Source: Acidaminococcus fermentans DSM 20731
GTDB lineage: Bacteria; Bacillota; Negativicutes; Acidaminococcales; Acidaminococcaceae
NCBI RefSeq assembly: GCF_000025305.1
Contig: NC_013740.1
Span: forward strand, 2,170,001 to 2,234,000
DNA length: 64,000 bases
Direction: 5' to 3'
Position numbers and translations under genes: made by a program. Positions 51,214 to 60,157 of this stretch are shown here, piece after piece. Within the stretch, counting starts at the first letter, position 1. Each line of letters opens with the position of its first letter. Under the pieces are notes generated by a model. The model saw only the letters and a program-made list of their open reading frames with translations. It searched no databases and was not told the DNA's origin.

Positions 51214-51993
51214 ATGGAAAAAAAGTTACAAAAGCCCATTCAGTCCATCCAGCGGGCTGTACAGATTCTGGACTGTTTCACGCCTACGGATCCCAGTCTG
51301 CCCCTGTCAGCCATCAGCGAAAAAACGGGACTGAACATCAATACCACCCGGGGTCTGGTCAACACGTTGGTAGAAAGCCAGCTGCTGCTGCGGGACAGGG
51401 AAACCGGTTATTATAAACTGGGATATTACTTCGTTACCAAAGCTTCCATGATCCACCAGGATATCGACCGGTATGTGGAACTGTTCAAACCTCTGGTCGA
51501 TGCCATTGCAGAAAAATATCACTTCTCCGCCAGTCTCCAGATGGTGTACCAGAATCAGATTTTCAGTGTCTATTGTACCTATCCCACCAAGCAGGCCTAT
51601 TACATCGTTATGAGTGAATACACAGATCTTCCCCTCCATGCCACCAGTTCCGGAAAACTGCTTCTGTTGGATGAAGTGACCCATGGAAGGAAAGAAATGT
51701 TGGGTCAATTGGATTTCAAGGCTTTCACACCTTCCAGTATCCGTTCCAGAGAACAGTTGGAATCCCAGCTGAAAGCCATCCAGAAAAACGGCTATTCCAC
51801 GGAAATCGAAGAATTTGTCAATGATGTGGGCAGCCTGGCAGTGCCCCTCTATGATGAAAAAGGCCGGCTGCTGCTGACTATCAGTGCCACCTTCTTTGTA
51901 AAATCCCTTCCCCAGCTCAAAAACGATCTGCTGAAGGATTTCCAAAAAGCCATTGATACCTGGAAACAGGCCATGAGAAAGGAGATGCCATAA
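51214..51993 (+). CDS. IclR-family transcriptional regulator
   Basis: A 259-residue IclR regulator. The N-terminal winged helix (about 10-75) has SIQRAVQILDCF and LSAISEKTGLNINTTRGLVN. The C-terminal ligand-binding domain has LPLHATSSGKLLLL and the family's late VPLYDEKGRLL stretch. GGGAGG precedes the ATG at 51214. It is divergent from the NRAMP-like operon and its TAA overlaps the ATG of the amidase gene, so it is co-transcribed with one enzyme and probably controls both units. Confidence 0.88.
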   Translation: MEKKLQKPIQSIQRAVQILDCFTPTDPSLPLSAISEKTGLNINTTRGLVNTLVESQLLLRDRETGYYKLGYYFVTKASMIHQDIDRYVELFKPLVDAIAEKYHFSASLQMVYQNQIFSVYCTYPTKQAYYIVMSEYTDLPLHATSSGKLLLLDEVTHGRKEMLGQLDFKAFTPSSIRSREQLESQLKAIQKNGYSTEIEEFVNDVGSLAVPLYDEKGRLLLTISATFFVKSLPQLKNDLLKDFQKAIDTWKQAMRKEMP

Positions 51994-53216
51994 TGGATAA
52001 CCTGAAAGATATCTGGTCAGCGCTTTTCCAAGCCCTTTCAGCCTTCGGCTATGAAGAAGGCCAGGGTACCACCCGTCTTTCCTGGTCAAACCCTTTCCTG
52101 GAGGCCCAGAAATATCTGCATAGTTACGCAGAAGCTGCCGGACTCCAATGCCAGCGGGACGGCTGGGGTAATCTGCTCATGACTGTACCGGGAGAAACTG
52201 GCCTTCCGCCGGTGTATACCGGTTCCCATCTGGATACCGTTCCCCATGGAGGAAAATATGATGGAGCCCTGGGGATTACGGTCCCTCTGGCCATTGCCGC
52301 AGCCTGGCATCAGGCAGGATTCCGTCCCCGCCGCCCTCTGACCATCATTGCCTTTGCCGAAGAAGAAGGCACCCGATTCGGACCCCCATGCATGGGCAGC
52401 CAAGCTATGGCAGGAAAGCTCCAGGGAAAAGATCCTGGCAGTTTTATCACAGCAGAAGGCCAACCCCTTCCCCAACTGCTCCAGGAAGCCGGACTGGAAG
52501 GGGATCCCTTTGCCCCGCATCTGCTTCCGGGGAAATGTTTTGTGGAAATGCATATTGAGCAGGGCCGTGCCCTGGAAGATGCCAAACTGCCTCTGGGCAT
52601 TGTTTCCGCCATTGTAGGAATCCGGCATTTTATAATCCGGGTCCAGGGCCAGGCCAACCATGCCGGCACTACCGCCATGAAAGACCGGCATGACGCCCTG
52701 GCGGCAGCAGCTGCAGAAATCAGTGAAATCCATCAGTGCGCCCTGACATCCAACAATCAGTATGTAGCCACAGTCGGACATATCCGGGTGTCTCCCGATG
52801 CAGGAAATGTCATTCCAGGAGAAGCAGAGTTCTCTCTGGAAATCCGTGCGGAGGAAGATTCCACTATGGATTGTGTCGTTTCTGCCTACAAGGATTTCTC
52901 ACGAAACCTGGAGAAACAATATGGCGTCCGATTTCTGTGGAATCAGCTGGATCAGATTCCGCCCCTGCCCATGGACCGGAAAATCATGGAACTTTTTCAA
53001 TCGTACGCTCAAAAAGAAAGTGTCCGTTTTCAGATACAACCCAGTTGGGCAGGCCATGATGCCATGATCCTGGGCCACGAACTGCCCACTGCCATGCTGT
53101 TTGTCCCCAGCAAAAACGGCATCAGCCATTCTCCCGAAGAATTCACTTCAGCAGAAGATATTGGACAGGCAGCTTCCGTCCTGGAGAAAGTGCTGACCCA
53201 TCTGACCAGAGAATGA
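51993..53216 (+). CDS. Hydantoinase/carbamoylase-family amidase (M20-type)
   Basis: A 407-residue zinc amidohydrolase of the allantoate amidohydrolase/N-carbamoyl-L-amino-acid hydrolase group. TGSHLDTVPHGGKYDGALG gives the first ligands, FAEEEGTRFG the catalytic glutamates, and EMHIEQG and ANHAGTTAM the dimer-domain residues; PSKNGISHSPEEFT carries the last histidine. It releases ammonia and CO2 from carbamoyl compounds. The start overlaps the IclR stop. Alongside the ATC-hydrolase-like protein it could be an N-carbamoylcysteine amidohydrolase; allantoate or another ureido acid is equally possible. Confidence 0.85.
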   Translation: MDNLKDIWSALFQALSAFGYEEGQGTTRLSWSNPFLEAQKYLHSYAEAAGLQCQRDGWGNLLMTVPGETGLPPVYTGSHLDTVPHGGKYDGALGITVPLAIAAAWHQAGFRPRRPLTIIAFAEEEGTRFGPPCMGSQAMAGKLQGKDPGSFITAEGQPLPQLLQEAGLEGDPFAPHLLPGKCFVEMHIEQGRALEDAKLPLGIVSAIVGIRHFIIRVQGQANHAGTTAMKDRHDALAAAAAEISEIHQCALTSNNQYVATVGHIRVSPDAGNVIPGEAEFSLEIRAEEDSTMDCVVSAYKDFSRNLEKQYGVRFLWNQLDQIPPLPMDRKIMELFQSYAQKESVRFQIQPSWAGHDAMILGHELPTAMLFVPSKNGISHSPEEFTSAEDIGQAASVLEKVLTHLTRE

Positions 53217-53244
53217 GGATGGAGGTTTTTCCAATCATTCCTTG

Positions 53245-53289
53245 AAAAAAGAGCGAGGATACCGTACAAAGGGTATCCTCGCTTTTTGA
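53245..53289. terminator. Bidirectional terminator between amidase and M20D genes
   Basis: GCGAGGATACC (53253-53263) pairs with GGTATCCTCGC (53272-53282), with A and T tracts outside. Confidence 0.9.
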
Positions 53290-53335
53290 ATTGTTTTTTC
53301 TTTTCCTTACATGAGCCCAAGATGCACGCAAAAAA

Positions 53336-54514
53336 TCATTTCTCCTGAAAAGCGTCCCAAACTGTTTGTGCCAGCACCTGCGCTCCAGTGGCAATTCCCT
53401 TTTCATCAAAAACGATGCCGCTGTTATGCAGGGGACGATGAGATTTCTCATCCGCATTGCAGGTCCCTATGCGGAACAGCGCCCCGGGAAGAATTTCCAG
53501 GTAATCCGCAAAATCCTCAGATCCCATGGAGGCTTTCTCCAGTTCTATTACATGGTCTTCGCCCAGTACTTCCTTCCCCGCTTGGGCGATCCGGTCAACT
53601 ACATTGGCATCGTTGATGACAGGGGGATTTCCCTTCTGATACTCCACTTCACAGGTTCCGCCAAATCCTTCGGCAATGGAAGGCAACAGTGTTTCCAAAC
53701 GATTTTGGATCAACGTACGTACAGAGGGATCCAGAGAACGGACCGTCCCTTCCAGCACCACCTTGTCCGGTATCACATTGGGGGCCGTTCCTCCTGTAAT
53801 CTTTCCAATGGTGATAACACCGGAATCCAGCGGCGCTATATTCCGGGATACAATGGTTTGCAGGGCCGTCAGGATGTAGCCCGTAATGCAAATCGGATCT
53901 ATGGATTTATGGGGATGTGCCCCATGACCACCTTTCCCATGGACAGTCACTTTCAAAGAGTCACTGGCGGCCATGGAAGGACCTTTCCGTATGCCAATGG
54001 TACCGCCGGGAATTTCCGGCCAGGTATGGAGTCCGATAATGAATTGTGGATGATATTTTTCAAAAATCCCTGTGTCAATCACGGACTTGGAACCGTTGAG
54101 TTTTTCCTCTGCCGGTTGGAAAATCAGCAGTACTCTGCCAGTAATATCATTTTCAGCCTTTTTCAGCAGTTTTGCCGCATACAGAAGAGCGGTCATATGC
54201 AGGTCATGCCCGCAACAGTGGGCGATACCTGCCTTTTTTGAAGCAAAGGGCAATCCGGATGCTTCCTGGATGGGCAGCGCGTCGATATCCGCCCGCAGCG
54301 CTATGCACTGGGGCTCTTTCCCCTGACCGATGGATGCCACCAAGCCTGTTTTCAAACCAGTATCCAGAATGGGGATTCCCCATTCCTGTAGTTTCCTACG
54401 AATTTTTTCCGTAGTTTCGGTTTCTTCATACCCCAATTCCGGATACTGATGACATTCTCTTCGAAACGCCACTGCTTCCTTGATTTCCGTATCGGTCAAA
54501 ATAAACTTTTTCAT
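53336..54514 (-). CDS. M20D-family amidohydrolase (aminoacyl-hydrolase type)
   Basis: A 392-residue metal hydrolase like IAA-amino-acid and N-acetyl-amino-acid hydrolases. CHQYPELGYEE, ALRADIDALPI, GIAHCCGHDLHM and FQPAEEK give the binuclear metal ligands and catalytic glutamates. The family cleaves N-acyl amino acids or small peptides. The start overlaps the GltS-type gene stop (ATGA), so the carrier and this enzyme are coupled; the enzyme probably releases an amino acid such as glutamate from the imported compound. Confidence 0.85.
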   Translation of the reverse strand: MKKFILTDTEIKEAVAFRRECHQYPELGYEETETTEKIRRKLQEWGIPILDTGLKTGLVASIGQGKEPQCIALRADIDALPIQEASGLPFASKKAGIAHCCGHDLHMTALLYAAKLLKKAENDITGRVLLIFQPAEEKLNGSKSVIDTGIFEKYHPQFIIGLHTWPEIPGGTIGIRKGPSMAASDSLKVTVHGKGGHGAHPHKSIDPICITGYILTALQTIVSRNIAPLDSGVITIGKITGGTAPNVIPDKVVLEGTVRSLDPSVRTLIQNRLETLLPSIAEGFGGTCEVEYQKGNPPVINDANVVDRIAQAGKEVLGEDHVIELEKASMGSEDFADYLEILPGALFRIGTCNADEKSHRPLHNSGIVFDEKGIATGAQVLAQTVWDAFQEK

Positions 54515-55854
54515 GCCGGATCCGCCTTTCCTTTCACCCTAAAGAAGAGTATCCCTGCCAGAATAAATGCCACCAGGGCAGCGGAAACACCCCCTATATA
54601 AAGCATGGGACTGCTCAGGAACAGCATGGGGCCCATGGTGGTATTGGGCAGCTGGTAGAAGGATCCCAGGGTACTGGAACCGGAAATACTCTCACTGGTC
54701 ATGGTATCCCCATCAGGATCCAGGACTTTGATCAGCAGCAGGCCGGTTGCCAAAGTCCCGGTGCATTGCCCATAGATTCCCATAGCTACCTCAAACCAAT
54801 GATCTCCATACCATTTTTTGGAAAGATACACGGAAAAGAAAGCCGTCAATCCGCACAGGATAATGGTAGACACAACAATAGGAACGAAATAGGCTTTTAA
54901 GACGCTGATCCGGATGGTTGCCACCGCCACCACAATCATATATTCCAGTGCCAGCCCGGAAATCCGTTTCATGGAAGGACGGTCAATATACTGTCCCCAT
55001 TTTGTTTTCCCCAGAATAGGTCCTACAATGGCCCCCATCAGAAGGCACATGGTATACAAAGGAATCCGCTTCCAGAAAGGGATAATGGCGATCAGACCAA
55101 TCCGTGTGATATAGGAAATGGCAATGATAACGCCGACAATCATAAACTGAAAAGCAAAAGGATCCAGAGCTGAAGGACTGCACACTGCAGCGGCCATGGA
55201 AGGACGGCTTCCCTTTTCAAGCAATCCGGAAGAATGGGTCAGTTTGTCGATTTCTGCCTGATCTACTTTATGACTGGTCCATCCTCTGGAAGCCCCATAG
55301 TTGATCAGGAACATCCCTCCGATAACGGCGGCGAACATCCCAATGGTAGCATAGGTCATGGCAATCCCCATGGCATCGCTGATTCCTTCAGATCCAAAGG
55401 ACGCCCCAATGATTCCAGCAGAACCGTGTCCTCCATAAAAACCGGTGACAGGCAACAGGCCCAGCCACATGGGCAGATCCTGCATAAACGGAAGCAATGC
55501 CACAATTATGGCCAACCCCACAAGGATCTGCATCATATGCATGGTCCCGGCAATAACTGTTGTGGATAAGATGTCTCTTCCCAGTTTGCCCACAGAATTT
55601 CCTAAAAATGAAGTGGCAAAGATGAAGCAGAAAGCAAAATTAATCCATTGCCCGATTCCTTTGCTGTAATGCAGACAAATGGGCGATACTTCCCCCAACA
55701 CCTGGGGCCCCAACAGCAGACCCAGGATTCCGGCAATCAGAGATGCCGGAATAAAATACCGTCTGAAAAAAGCAATCTTCACCCGCAGTGCAAACCCCAG
55801 ACACAGCAGAAAGCTGACTGTTGCAATATCAATGGCAATATCTGTCAAGTTCAT
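54511..55854 (-). CDS. GltS-type (ESS family) sodium:glutamate symporter-like carrier
   Basis: A 447-residue membrane protein with about 10-12 hydrophobic segments. It resembles sodium:glutamate symporters, with the first signature TGFYGGHGSAGIIGASF and the second YGQCTGTLATGLLLIKVLD at the equivalent positions of the inverted halves. The second half lacks a clear GGHG, so it may be a divergent member with another acidic or acylated amino-acid cargo. It is the middle gene of a creatininase/carrier/M20D unit; the gap to the creatininase gene is 37 bp. Confidence 0.75.
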   Translation of the reverse strand: MNLTDIAIDIATVSFLLCLGFALRVKIAFFRRYFIPASLIAGILGLLLGPQVLGEVSPICLHYSKGIGQWINFAFCFIFATSFLGNSVGKLGRDILSTTVIAGTMHMMQILVGLAIIVALLPFMQDLPMWLGLLPVTGFYGGHGSAGIIGASFGSEGISDAMGIAMTYATIGMFAAVIGGMFLINYGASRGWTSHKVDQAEIDKLTHSSGLLEKGSRPSMAAAVCSPSALDPFAFQFMIVGVIIAISYITRIGLIAIIPFWKRIPLYTMCLLMGAIVGPILGKTKWGQYIDRPSMKRISGLALEYMIVVAVATIRISVLKAYFVPIVVSTIILCGLTAFFSVYLSKKWYGDHWFEVAMGIYGQCTGTLATGLLLIKVLDPDGDTMTSESISGSSTLGSFYQLPNTTMGPMLFLSSPMLYIGGVSAALVAFILAGILFFRVKGKADPA

Positions 55855-55891
55855 TTTTCACTCCCCCTCCCGCCCAAACGGAGACGTTAGC

Positions 55892-56623
55892 TTACTTGTA
55901 GTAGGCCTTGATAAACTTCAAAATCCTTGCCAGACAGGCCTCCACGATTTTTTCGCCCTTTTCTCTGGTAGCAACCGTTGCATCCCCTACCGTTCCGTTG
56001 TAAGTTTTATCCGTAAATTTTCCCAACGTGATAAAATCACTGAATTCAGAGCTGGTATGAGGATCTACACAGGTTTCTCCAGCTTCATCCACCAATTCAG
56101 GGAACAGATACAACATTACAGATGTTCCGCATTCACTGGCATGGCCATTGCACATGTACCCTTCATACTGGCAGATTCCTTTGTTGTGGACAGTAGCAAA
56201 ACGCCACCAGTCAACTTGAGCCATTTTAAAATCATACTGTTCCATGTATTTTTTGGACAAATAATTGACTGTATCCACATTCCCTGCGTGGCCAGTGATA
56301 AATAAAATTTTCTTGGCTCCATCTTTCAGTACTTTCCCCAGGATATAATCCAGATAGTCTTCCAGAATCTTCCGAGGCATGGCAAATGTGCAGGGAAAAG
56401 AAGCCAGCGCAGAAGATTCTCCGGCTTCAATAGTCGGTGCAATCAAAGCATCCGTCTCCTCGGCAACCAGTTCAGCAATCCGTTTGGCCACCAGCAGATC
56501 CGTTCCCATGGGCAGATGAGGCCCGTAGACTTCACAAGCGCCTGTAGGAATGATAACCAGAGGATCCTTTTCCATTCTTTCCAAATATTGTTTCCCTGGC
56601 ATTTTTCTGATATAATTTTGCAT
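55892..56623 (-). CDS. Creatininase-family amidohydrolase with altered metal motif
   Basis: A 243-residue creatininase-like protein. The family motif ExHGPHLPxxTD reads EVYGPHLPMGTD, so E31, H36 and D42 are kept but the metal-binding histidine is Y33. The second region TGHAGN supplies H112 and the HASECGTS stretch a glutamate. Members hydrolyse cyclic amides (creatinine) or formamides (MftE and ArfB relatives). The first gene of the operon with the GltS-type carrier and the M20D enzyme, it probably handles a cyclic or acyl amino acid derivative. It is divergent from the LysR gene at 56787. Confidence 0.75.
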   Translation of the reverse strand: MQNYIRKMPGKQYLERMEKDPLVIIPTGACEVYGPHLPMGTDLLVAKRIAELVAEETDALIAPTIEAGESSALASFPCTFAMPRKILEDYLDYILGKVLKDGAKKILFITGHAGNVDTVNYLSKKYMEQYDFKMAQVDWWRFATVHNKGICQYEGYMCNGHASECGTSVMLYLFPELVDEAGETCVDPHTSSEFSDFITLGKFTDKTYNGTVGDATVATREKGEKIVEACLARILKFIKAYYK

Positions 56624-56786
56624 AATCTTTCAGTCCTTTCTTGCTTTCTGTTTCATTTTTCTCTTTTGTTTGTCGTCTTATTATTATTTTTGTATATTAT
56701 TTATCATAGAGTCTTTTGAACAACAACTAAATTCTATTTGTTGCATGTATTATTGCGTTTTATGCATCAGTAGAAAGGATTCTGTC

Positions 56787-57674
56787 ATGGATATTGCAAA
56801 CATCCACAGTTTTGTAGTTCTGGCTGAACTGCTCAGTTTCGCCAAAACGGCAGAAAAAGAACATATTTCCCAGTCCACACTCAGCCGTCGGATCCAGTCC
56901 CTGGAAAAAGGACTGAATGTCCAACTGTTCCAACGGGATACCCGCAATATAAAATTGACGGAAGCAGGAAAAGAATTCTACTTCCAAGCCAACAAATTGT
57001 TGGAGCAGTACCACCTGGCCATCAGTTTGACCAAAAAAGCAGTAGGCGGATATTCCCGAAAACTCCGGATCGGTATTGGTTACTATGAGCATTTTTTCCT
57101 TATGCCGTTTATTGGGCAGTTTTCTGCCAGCCACCCAAACATCAAAATCAATCTGTATCAATTTGTCTATGAAACACTCCTGGAATATTTTATCCGGGGA
57201 AATCTGGACATCATTCTGACCAGCGACCAATTCCTTTCCTCGATTTCCGAAAACGCCTACAAGAAGCAACTGCTTTGGCAGGACAGCTGGAGTTTGATTC
57301 TTTCCCGGGACAACCCTTTGGCTGCATATCCTTTTATAGACCGAAAACAATTGCGGGACCAGACCATCATCACCATGTACAACGGGAGCAGCAAAATGAT
57401 CCGGAACATCTATCGGAATCAGGATTTTACCGAGCCATTCCGTACCGTAATCCAGGTCAATTCCTTTGCTGCCAAAATCGCCCTGGTAGATGCCAATATG
57501 GGGATTGGTTTTGTTCCCTCATTTATAAAAACGGAATCCTACAAAAACGTTCTCCTAAAAAAGATCGTTCCTGCCTATAATCCTCGCAAATTTTATGTTT
57601 TATGCAATTCCTACAACTACGACCAGGCTGTATCAGACTTTTTCAGGCGGTGTCAGGAACACTGGCAAAAATAG
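56787..57674 (+). CDS. LysR-family transcriptional regulator
   Basis: A 295-residue LysR regulator: MDIANIHSFVVLAELLSFAK then TAEKEHISQSTLSRRIQSLE in the DNA-binding domain, and an effector domain from about residue 88. The ATG at 56787 follows AGAAAGGA; the longer frame from 56670 begins in the AT-rich intergenic sequence and lacks a site. It is divergent from the creatininase/GltS/M20D operon and probably regulates it. The base composition is more AT-rich than in the LysR genes at the left of the window. Confidence 0.85.
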   Translation: MDIANIHSFVVLAELLSFAKTAEKEHISQSTLSRRIQSLEKGLNVQLFQRDTRNIKLTEAGKEFYFQANKLLEQYHLAISLTKKAVGGYSRKLRIGIGYYEHFFLMPFIGQFSASHPNIKINLYQFVYETLLEYFIRGNLDIILTSDQFLSSISENAYKKQLLWQDSWSLILSRDNPLAAYPFIDRKQLRDQTIITMYNGSSKMIRNIYRNQDFTEPFRTVIQVNSFAAKIALVDANMGIGFVPSFIKTESYKNVLLKKIVPAYNPRKFYVLCNSYNYDQAVSDFFRRCQEHWQK

Positions 57675-57686
57675 ACAAAATAAAGC

Positions 57687-57722
57687 ACAAAAAAGCACTG
57701 CGGCGTACGCAGTGCTTTTTTA
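57687..57722. terminator. Bidirectional terminator between LysR and GntR genes
   Basis: AAAAAGCACTGCG (57690-57702) pairs with CGCAGTGCTTTTT (57708-57720), followed by further T. Confidence 0.9.
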
Positions 57723-57730
57723 GTAATTGA

Positions 57731-58360
57731 TTATTTTCCCAAACTCCGCAGAGCTGTTTCTCGGGATCCTTTTAAATGGAACAGCATGGCATCTCCTGCC
57801 TTATCCCTTTCTCCCATAAAAATCAAATCAATGATCTTCTGATGTTCCTTGGCTGCTTCCTTGTGCCGTTCCCAGATATCACTCCCGGACAGGACCCGGA
57901 TTCTCATATGCTGATCAAAAATATGAGCCAGCATATTGCGAAAGTAAAGATTGGAACATCCTTGTGCCAGAAGTCGGTGGAACCGGTCATCCAGTAAAGC
58001 GAACTGCTCCGGGTCCGGTGCAGACTCTATTAGTTCCTCAGATTTATCCCTTATCTCATGCAGTTTCTTTAAATCCAGATACTTCAGATCCTTTCGGATA
58101 ATGAAAGGTTCCAAAAGCATCCTGGCTTCAAAACTTTGGTTGATTTCATTGATGGTCAATGGTCTGACCATCACCCCTTTTTTGGGGAGAACCGTAACCA
58201 GCCCCTCCTGTTCCAGCCGCGTCAGAGCTTCCCGGATAGGTGTTCTGCTGACCTGCAGTTCTTCCATCAGAGCAGTTTCATTCAAAAAGCCATTGCTTTC
58301 ATACTGGCATCGTAAGATTTTGTTTTTGATTGCATAATAGGCCTTGTCCCGCAAACTCAT
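57731..58360 (-). CDS. GntR-family regulator (FadR/FCD subfamily)
   Basis: A 209-residue regulator. The winged helix is MSLRDKAYYAIKNKILRCQY with LMEELQVSRTPIREALTRLE and GLVTVLPKKGVMV. The all-helical FCD domain follows, with the metal/ligand histidines in DDRFHRLL and further on in HQK and FHLKGS. Several upstream in-frame starts exist; 58360 is chosen because the family pattern begins there, with GGAG close by. It is divergent from the TRAP/enolase-superfamily operon and is almost certainly its regulator, releasing DNA on binding the imported acid. Confidence 0.8.
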   Translation of the reverse strand: MSLRDKAYYAIKNKILRCQYESNGFLNETALMEELQVSRTPIREALTRLEQEGLVTVLPKKGVMVRPLTINEINQSFEARMLLEPFIIRKDLKYLDLKKLHEIRDKSEELIESAPDPEQFALLDDRFHRLLAQGCSNLYFRNMLAHIFDQHMRIRVLSGSDIWERHKEAAKEHQKIIDLIFMGERDKAGDAMLFHLKGSRETALRSLGK

Positions 58361-58396
58361 CATGGCTCCGCTTTCACCTCTGTCCTGCCATTCTCT

Positions 58397-58404
58397 TGTA
58401 TACA
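58397..58404. promoter_or_regulatory. GntR operator candidate
   Basis: TGTATACA is a perfect palindrome between the divergent GntR gene and the TRAP operon. An ATATAT...ATATAT inverted pattern lies just downstream (58410-58434). Confidence 0.45.
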
Positions 58405-58437
58405 TCAGATATATTTCAATTATACTGGATATATCCT

Positions 58438-58466
58438 TTGGATGCAAAAAGAATCTATGCTAGAAT
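58438..58466 (+). promoter_or_regulatory. Promoter of the TRAP dctPQM operon
   Basis: TTGGAT (58438-58443), a 17-base spacer, TAGAAT (58461-58466). It lies 67 bases before the dctP start and next to the GntR operator candidate. Confidence 0.65.
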
Positions 58467-58532
58467 CGAACTAGGAAAAATGAACGGAATTTTTAGAATC
58501 TTTTATATGCTTTTAAAGGGGAGGAATCTGTA

Positions 58533-59546
58533 ATGAACATCAAAAAGACACTTGCCGCTTTGTGCCTGGCATCACTGGCTGTATTTACTCTTACCGGCTG
58601 CGGATCTGAAGAAGGCGGAAAATCAAAGAGCAGTGAAGGAAAAGTCCAAATGGATCTGGCTACCGCCTACTCAGCAGATTCTCCTGCAGGAAAAGCCATG
58701 AAAAAATTCGTAGAAGATGTAAAGAAGAAATCCAACGGCAGCATTGAAATCAATTTGTTCACAGATGGAACTTTAGGGAATCCCAAAGACAACTATTCTT
58801 CTGTAGCCAGTGGCGACCTGGACATGACGATGTCCGGTTTGGAAGGACTTGACTTGTATGCTCCAGAATACACATTCCTGGATGCCCCCTTCCTGATGAA
58901 AGATTTGAAACAACAGCAGGCAATCTTGAACAGTGGAATTGGCGATAAGCTCAAAGCCATCTATAAGAAAAATGGTTTTACCACTCTGGGTTTCCACAAC
59001 CGGGATGTTCGGGAATTGGCTGGGACAAAGCCCATCAAGACACCGGCCGATCTGCAGGGTCTGAAACTTCGTCTGCCCGGCATGAGAGTCTATGTGGATA
59101 CCTGGAGCCAACTAGGTGTAAGCTCTACCACCGTTGCCATGAATGAATTGTACACGGCTCTGCAGACCAAGGTGGCTGAAGCCTGCGAAGGCGGCTATGA
59201 ACAGATGGCTACGCTGAAATTGTATGAAGTCCAGCCTTACATCATGGAAACCAACCATGTATATGAATTTGTTGGACTCTTCATCAACAATAAAGCTTTT
59301 GAAAAACTGAGTCCTGAACAGCAGAAAATCCTGCAGGAATGTGCCAAGGAAGACCTTGCCTATGCTGACAAGCTGGCTGAAGAAAGCCGCCAGGAATACA
59401 AAAAGCAGTGCCAGGACAAGGGAATGAAAGTGCTGGAAGTTGACCAGGCTGCTTTCCGCAGTGCACTGGAAAATTATTACAAGGAACAGTTCAACAGCAA
59501 ATGGACGGTCACCACTTACGATGAAGTCATGAAATACGCCAAATAA
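58533..59546 (+). CDS. dctP: TRAP transporter substrate-binding lipoprotein (DctP)
   Basis: A 337-residue exported binding protein. The signal ends TLTGC, with the lipid-bearing cysteine at C23, so it is a lipoprotein. The DctP fold shows in INLFTDGTLGNPKDNY, DLQGLKLRLPGMRVY (with the conserved carboxylate-binding arginine) and MNELYTALQTKVAEACEGGY. It captures a carboxylate, probably a sugar acid given the enolase-superfamily enzyme in the operon. GGGGAGG lies upstream of the ATG. It is separate from its permease, unlike the fused DctM-DctP at 20649. Confidence 0.9.
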   Translation: MNIKKTLAALCLASLAVFTLTGCGSEEGGKSKSSEGKVQMDLATAYSADSPAGKAMKKFVEDVKKKSNGSIEINLFTDGTLGNPKDNYSSVASGDLDMTMSGLEGLDLYAPEYTFLDAPFLMKDLKQQQAILNSGIGDKLKAIYKKNGFTTLGFHNRDVRELAGTKPIKTPADLQGLKLRLPGMRVYVDTWSQLGVSSTTVAMNELYTALQTKVAEACEGGYEQMATLKLYEVQPYIMETNHVYEFVGLFINNKAFEKLSPEQQKILQECAKEDLAYADKLAEESRQEYKKQCQDKGMKVLEVDQAAFRSALENYYKEQFNSKWTVTTYDEVMKYAK

Positions 59547-59556
59547 TCTACAACAG

Positions 59557-59591
59557 AAGGGTGCCGCACCAAAGGGTACGGCACCCTTTCT
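59557..59591 (+). terminator. Intercistronic hairpin after dctP
   Basis: AAGGGTGCCG (59557-59566) pairs with CGGCACCCTT (59579-59588), followed by a short T/C run. It is probably a partial terminator or stabiliser that favours dctP expression over the membrane genes. Confidence 0.65.
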
Positions 59592-59614
59592 CGCAGATAA
59601 GGAGGGATTCTCTT

Positions 59615-60157
59615 ATGTTCCATAAAATAGCACGAGGCTATTTGAAAACTGTTGAAGGAATTTGTATAACGCTTTTATTCATCATTTTTTTGCTGATGGT
59701 TATCCAGGTTGTCTGCCGTCTCTTTACCATTGGCCAGAATTTTACGGAAGAACTGGCCCGCATCTGTTTTTGTCTGATGATCTTTCTGGGAGCTCCCCTG
59801 ACGCTGGCAGAAGGCGCTGATATCTGTGTGGATATGGTGGTCAACAAATGCCCTGCAAAGCTGCAGAAGGCCATCAATATCCTGATCAACATTCTGACAT
59901 GTGTATTTTCCGTACTCTGTCTCAAAAGCCTTCTGGTCCTGATCCGTACCAACGCAGGAGTTTCAGCGGTAGCACTTCCCTGGATTAAAATGAACTGGAT
60001 CTATTCAGCCATGTGCGTAGGATTCGCTTTTCTCTTTGTGGTCGCTATATGCAAAATCGTCGCTTTGTGCAAAGGCTGCCCGGATACCATGGATATCAAC
60101 AAAGAAGAAAAAGCGCTTGCCCGAAAAAAAGAAAGCGAGATGAATTTGGGAATATGA
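59615..60157 (+). CDS. dctQ: TRAP transporter small permease (DctQ)
   Basis: A 180-residue protein with four hydrophobic segments and the DctQ signature NFTEELARICFCLMIFLGAP followed by GADICVDMV. AAGGAGGG lies nine bases before the ATG at 59615; the 18 upstream codons of the longest frame cover the hairpin. Its stop overlaps the DctM start (ATGA). Confidence 0.9.
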   Translation: MFHKIARGYLKTVEGICITLLFIIFLLMVIQVVCRLFTIGQNFTEELARICFCLMIFLGAPLTLAEGADICVDMVVNKCPAKLQKAINILINILTCVFSVLCLKSLLVLIRTNAGVSAVALPWIKMNWIYSAMCVGFAFLFVVAICKIVALCKGCPDTMDINKEEKALARKKESEMNLGI

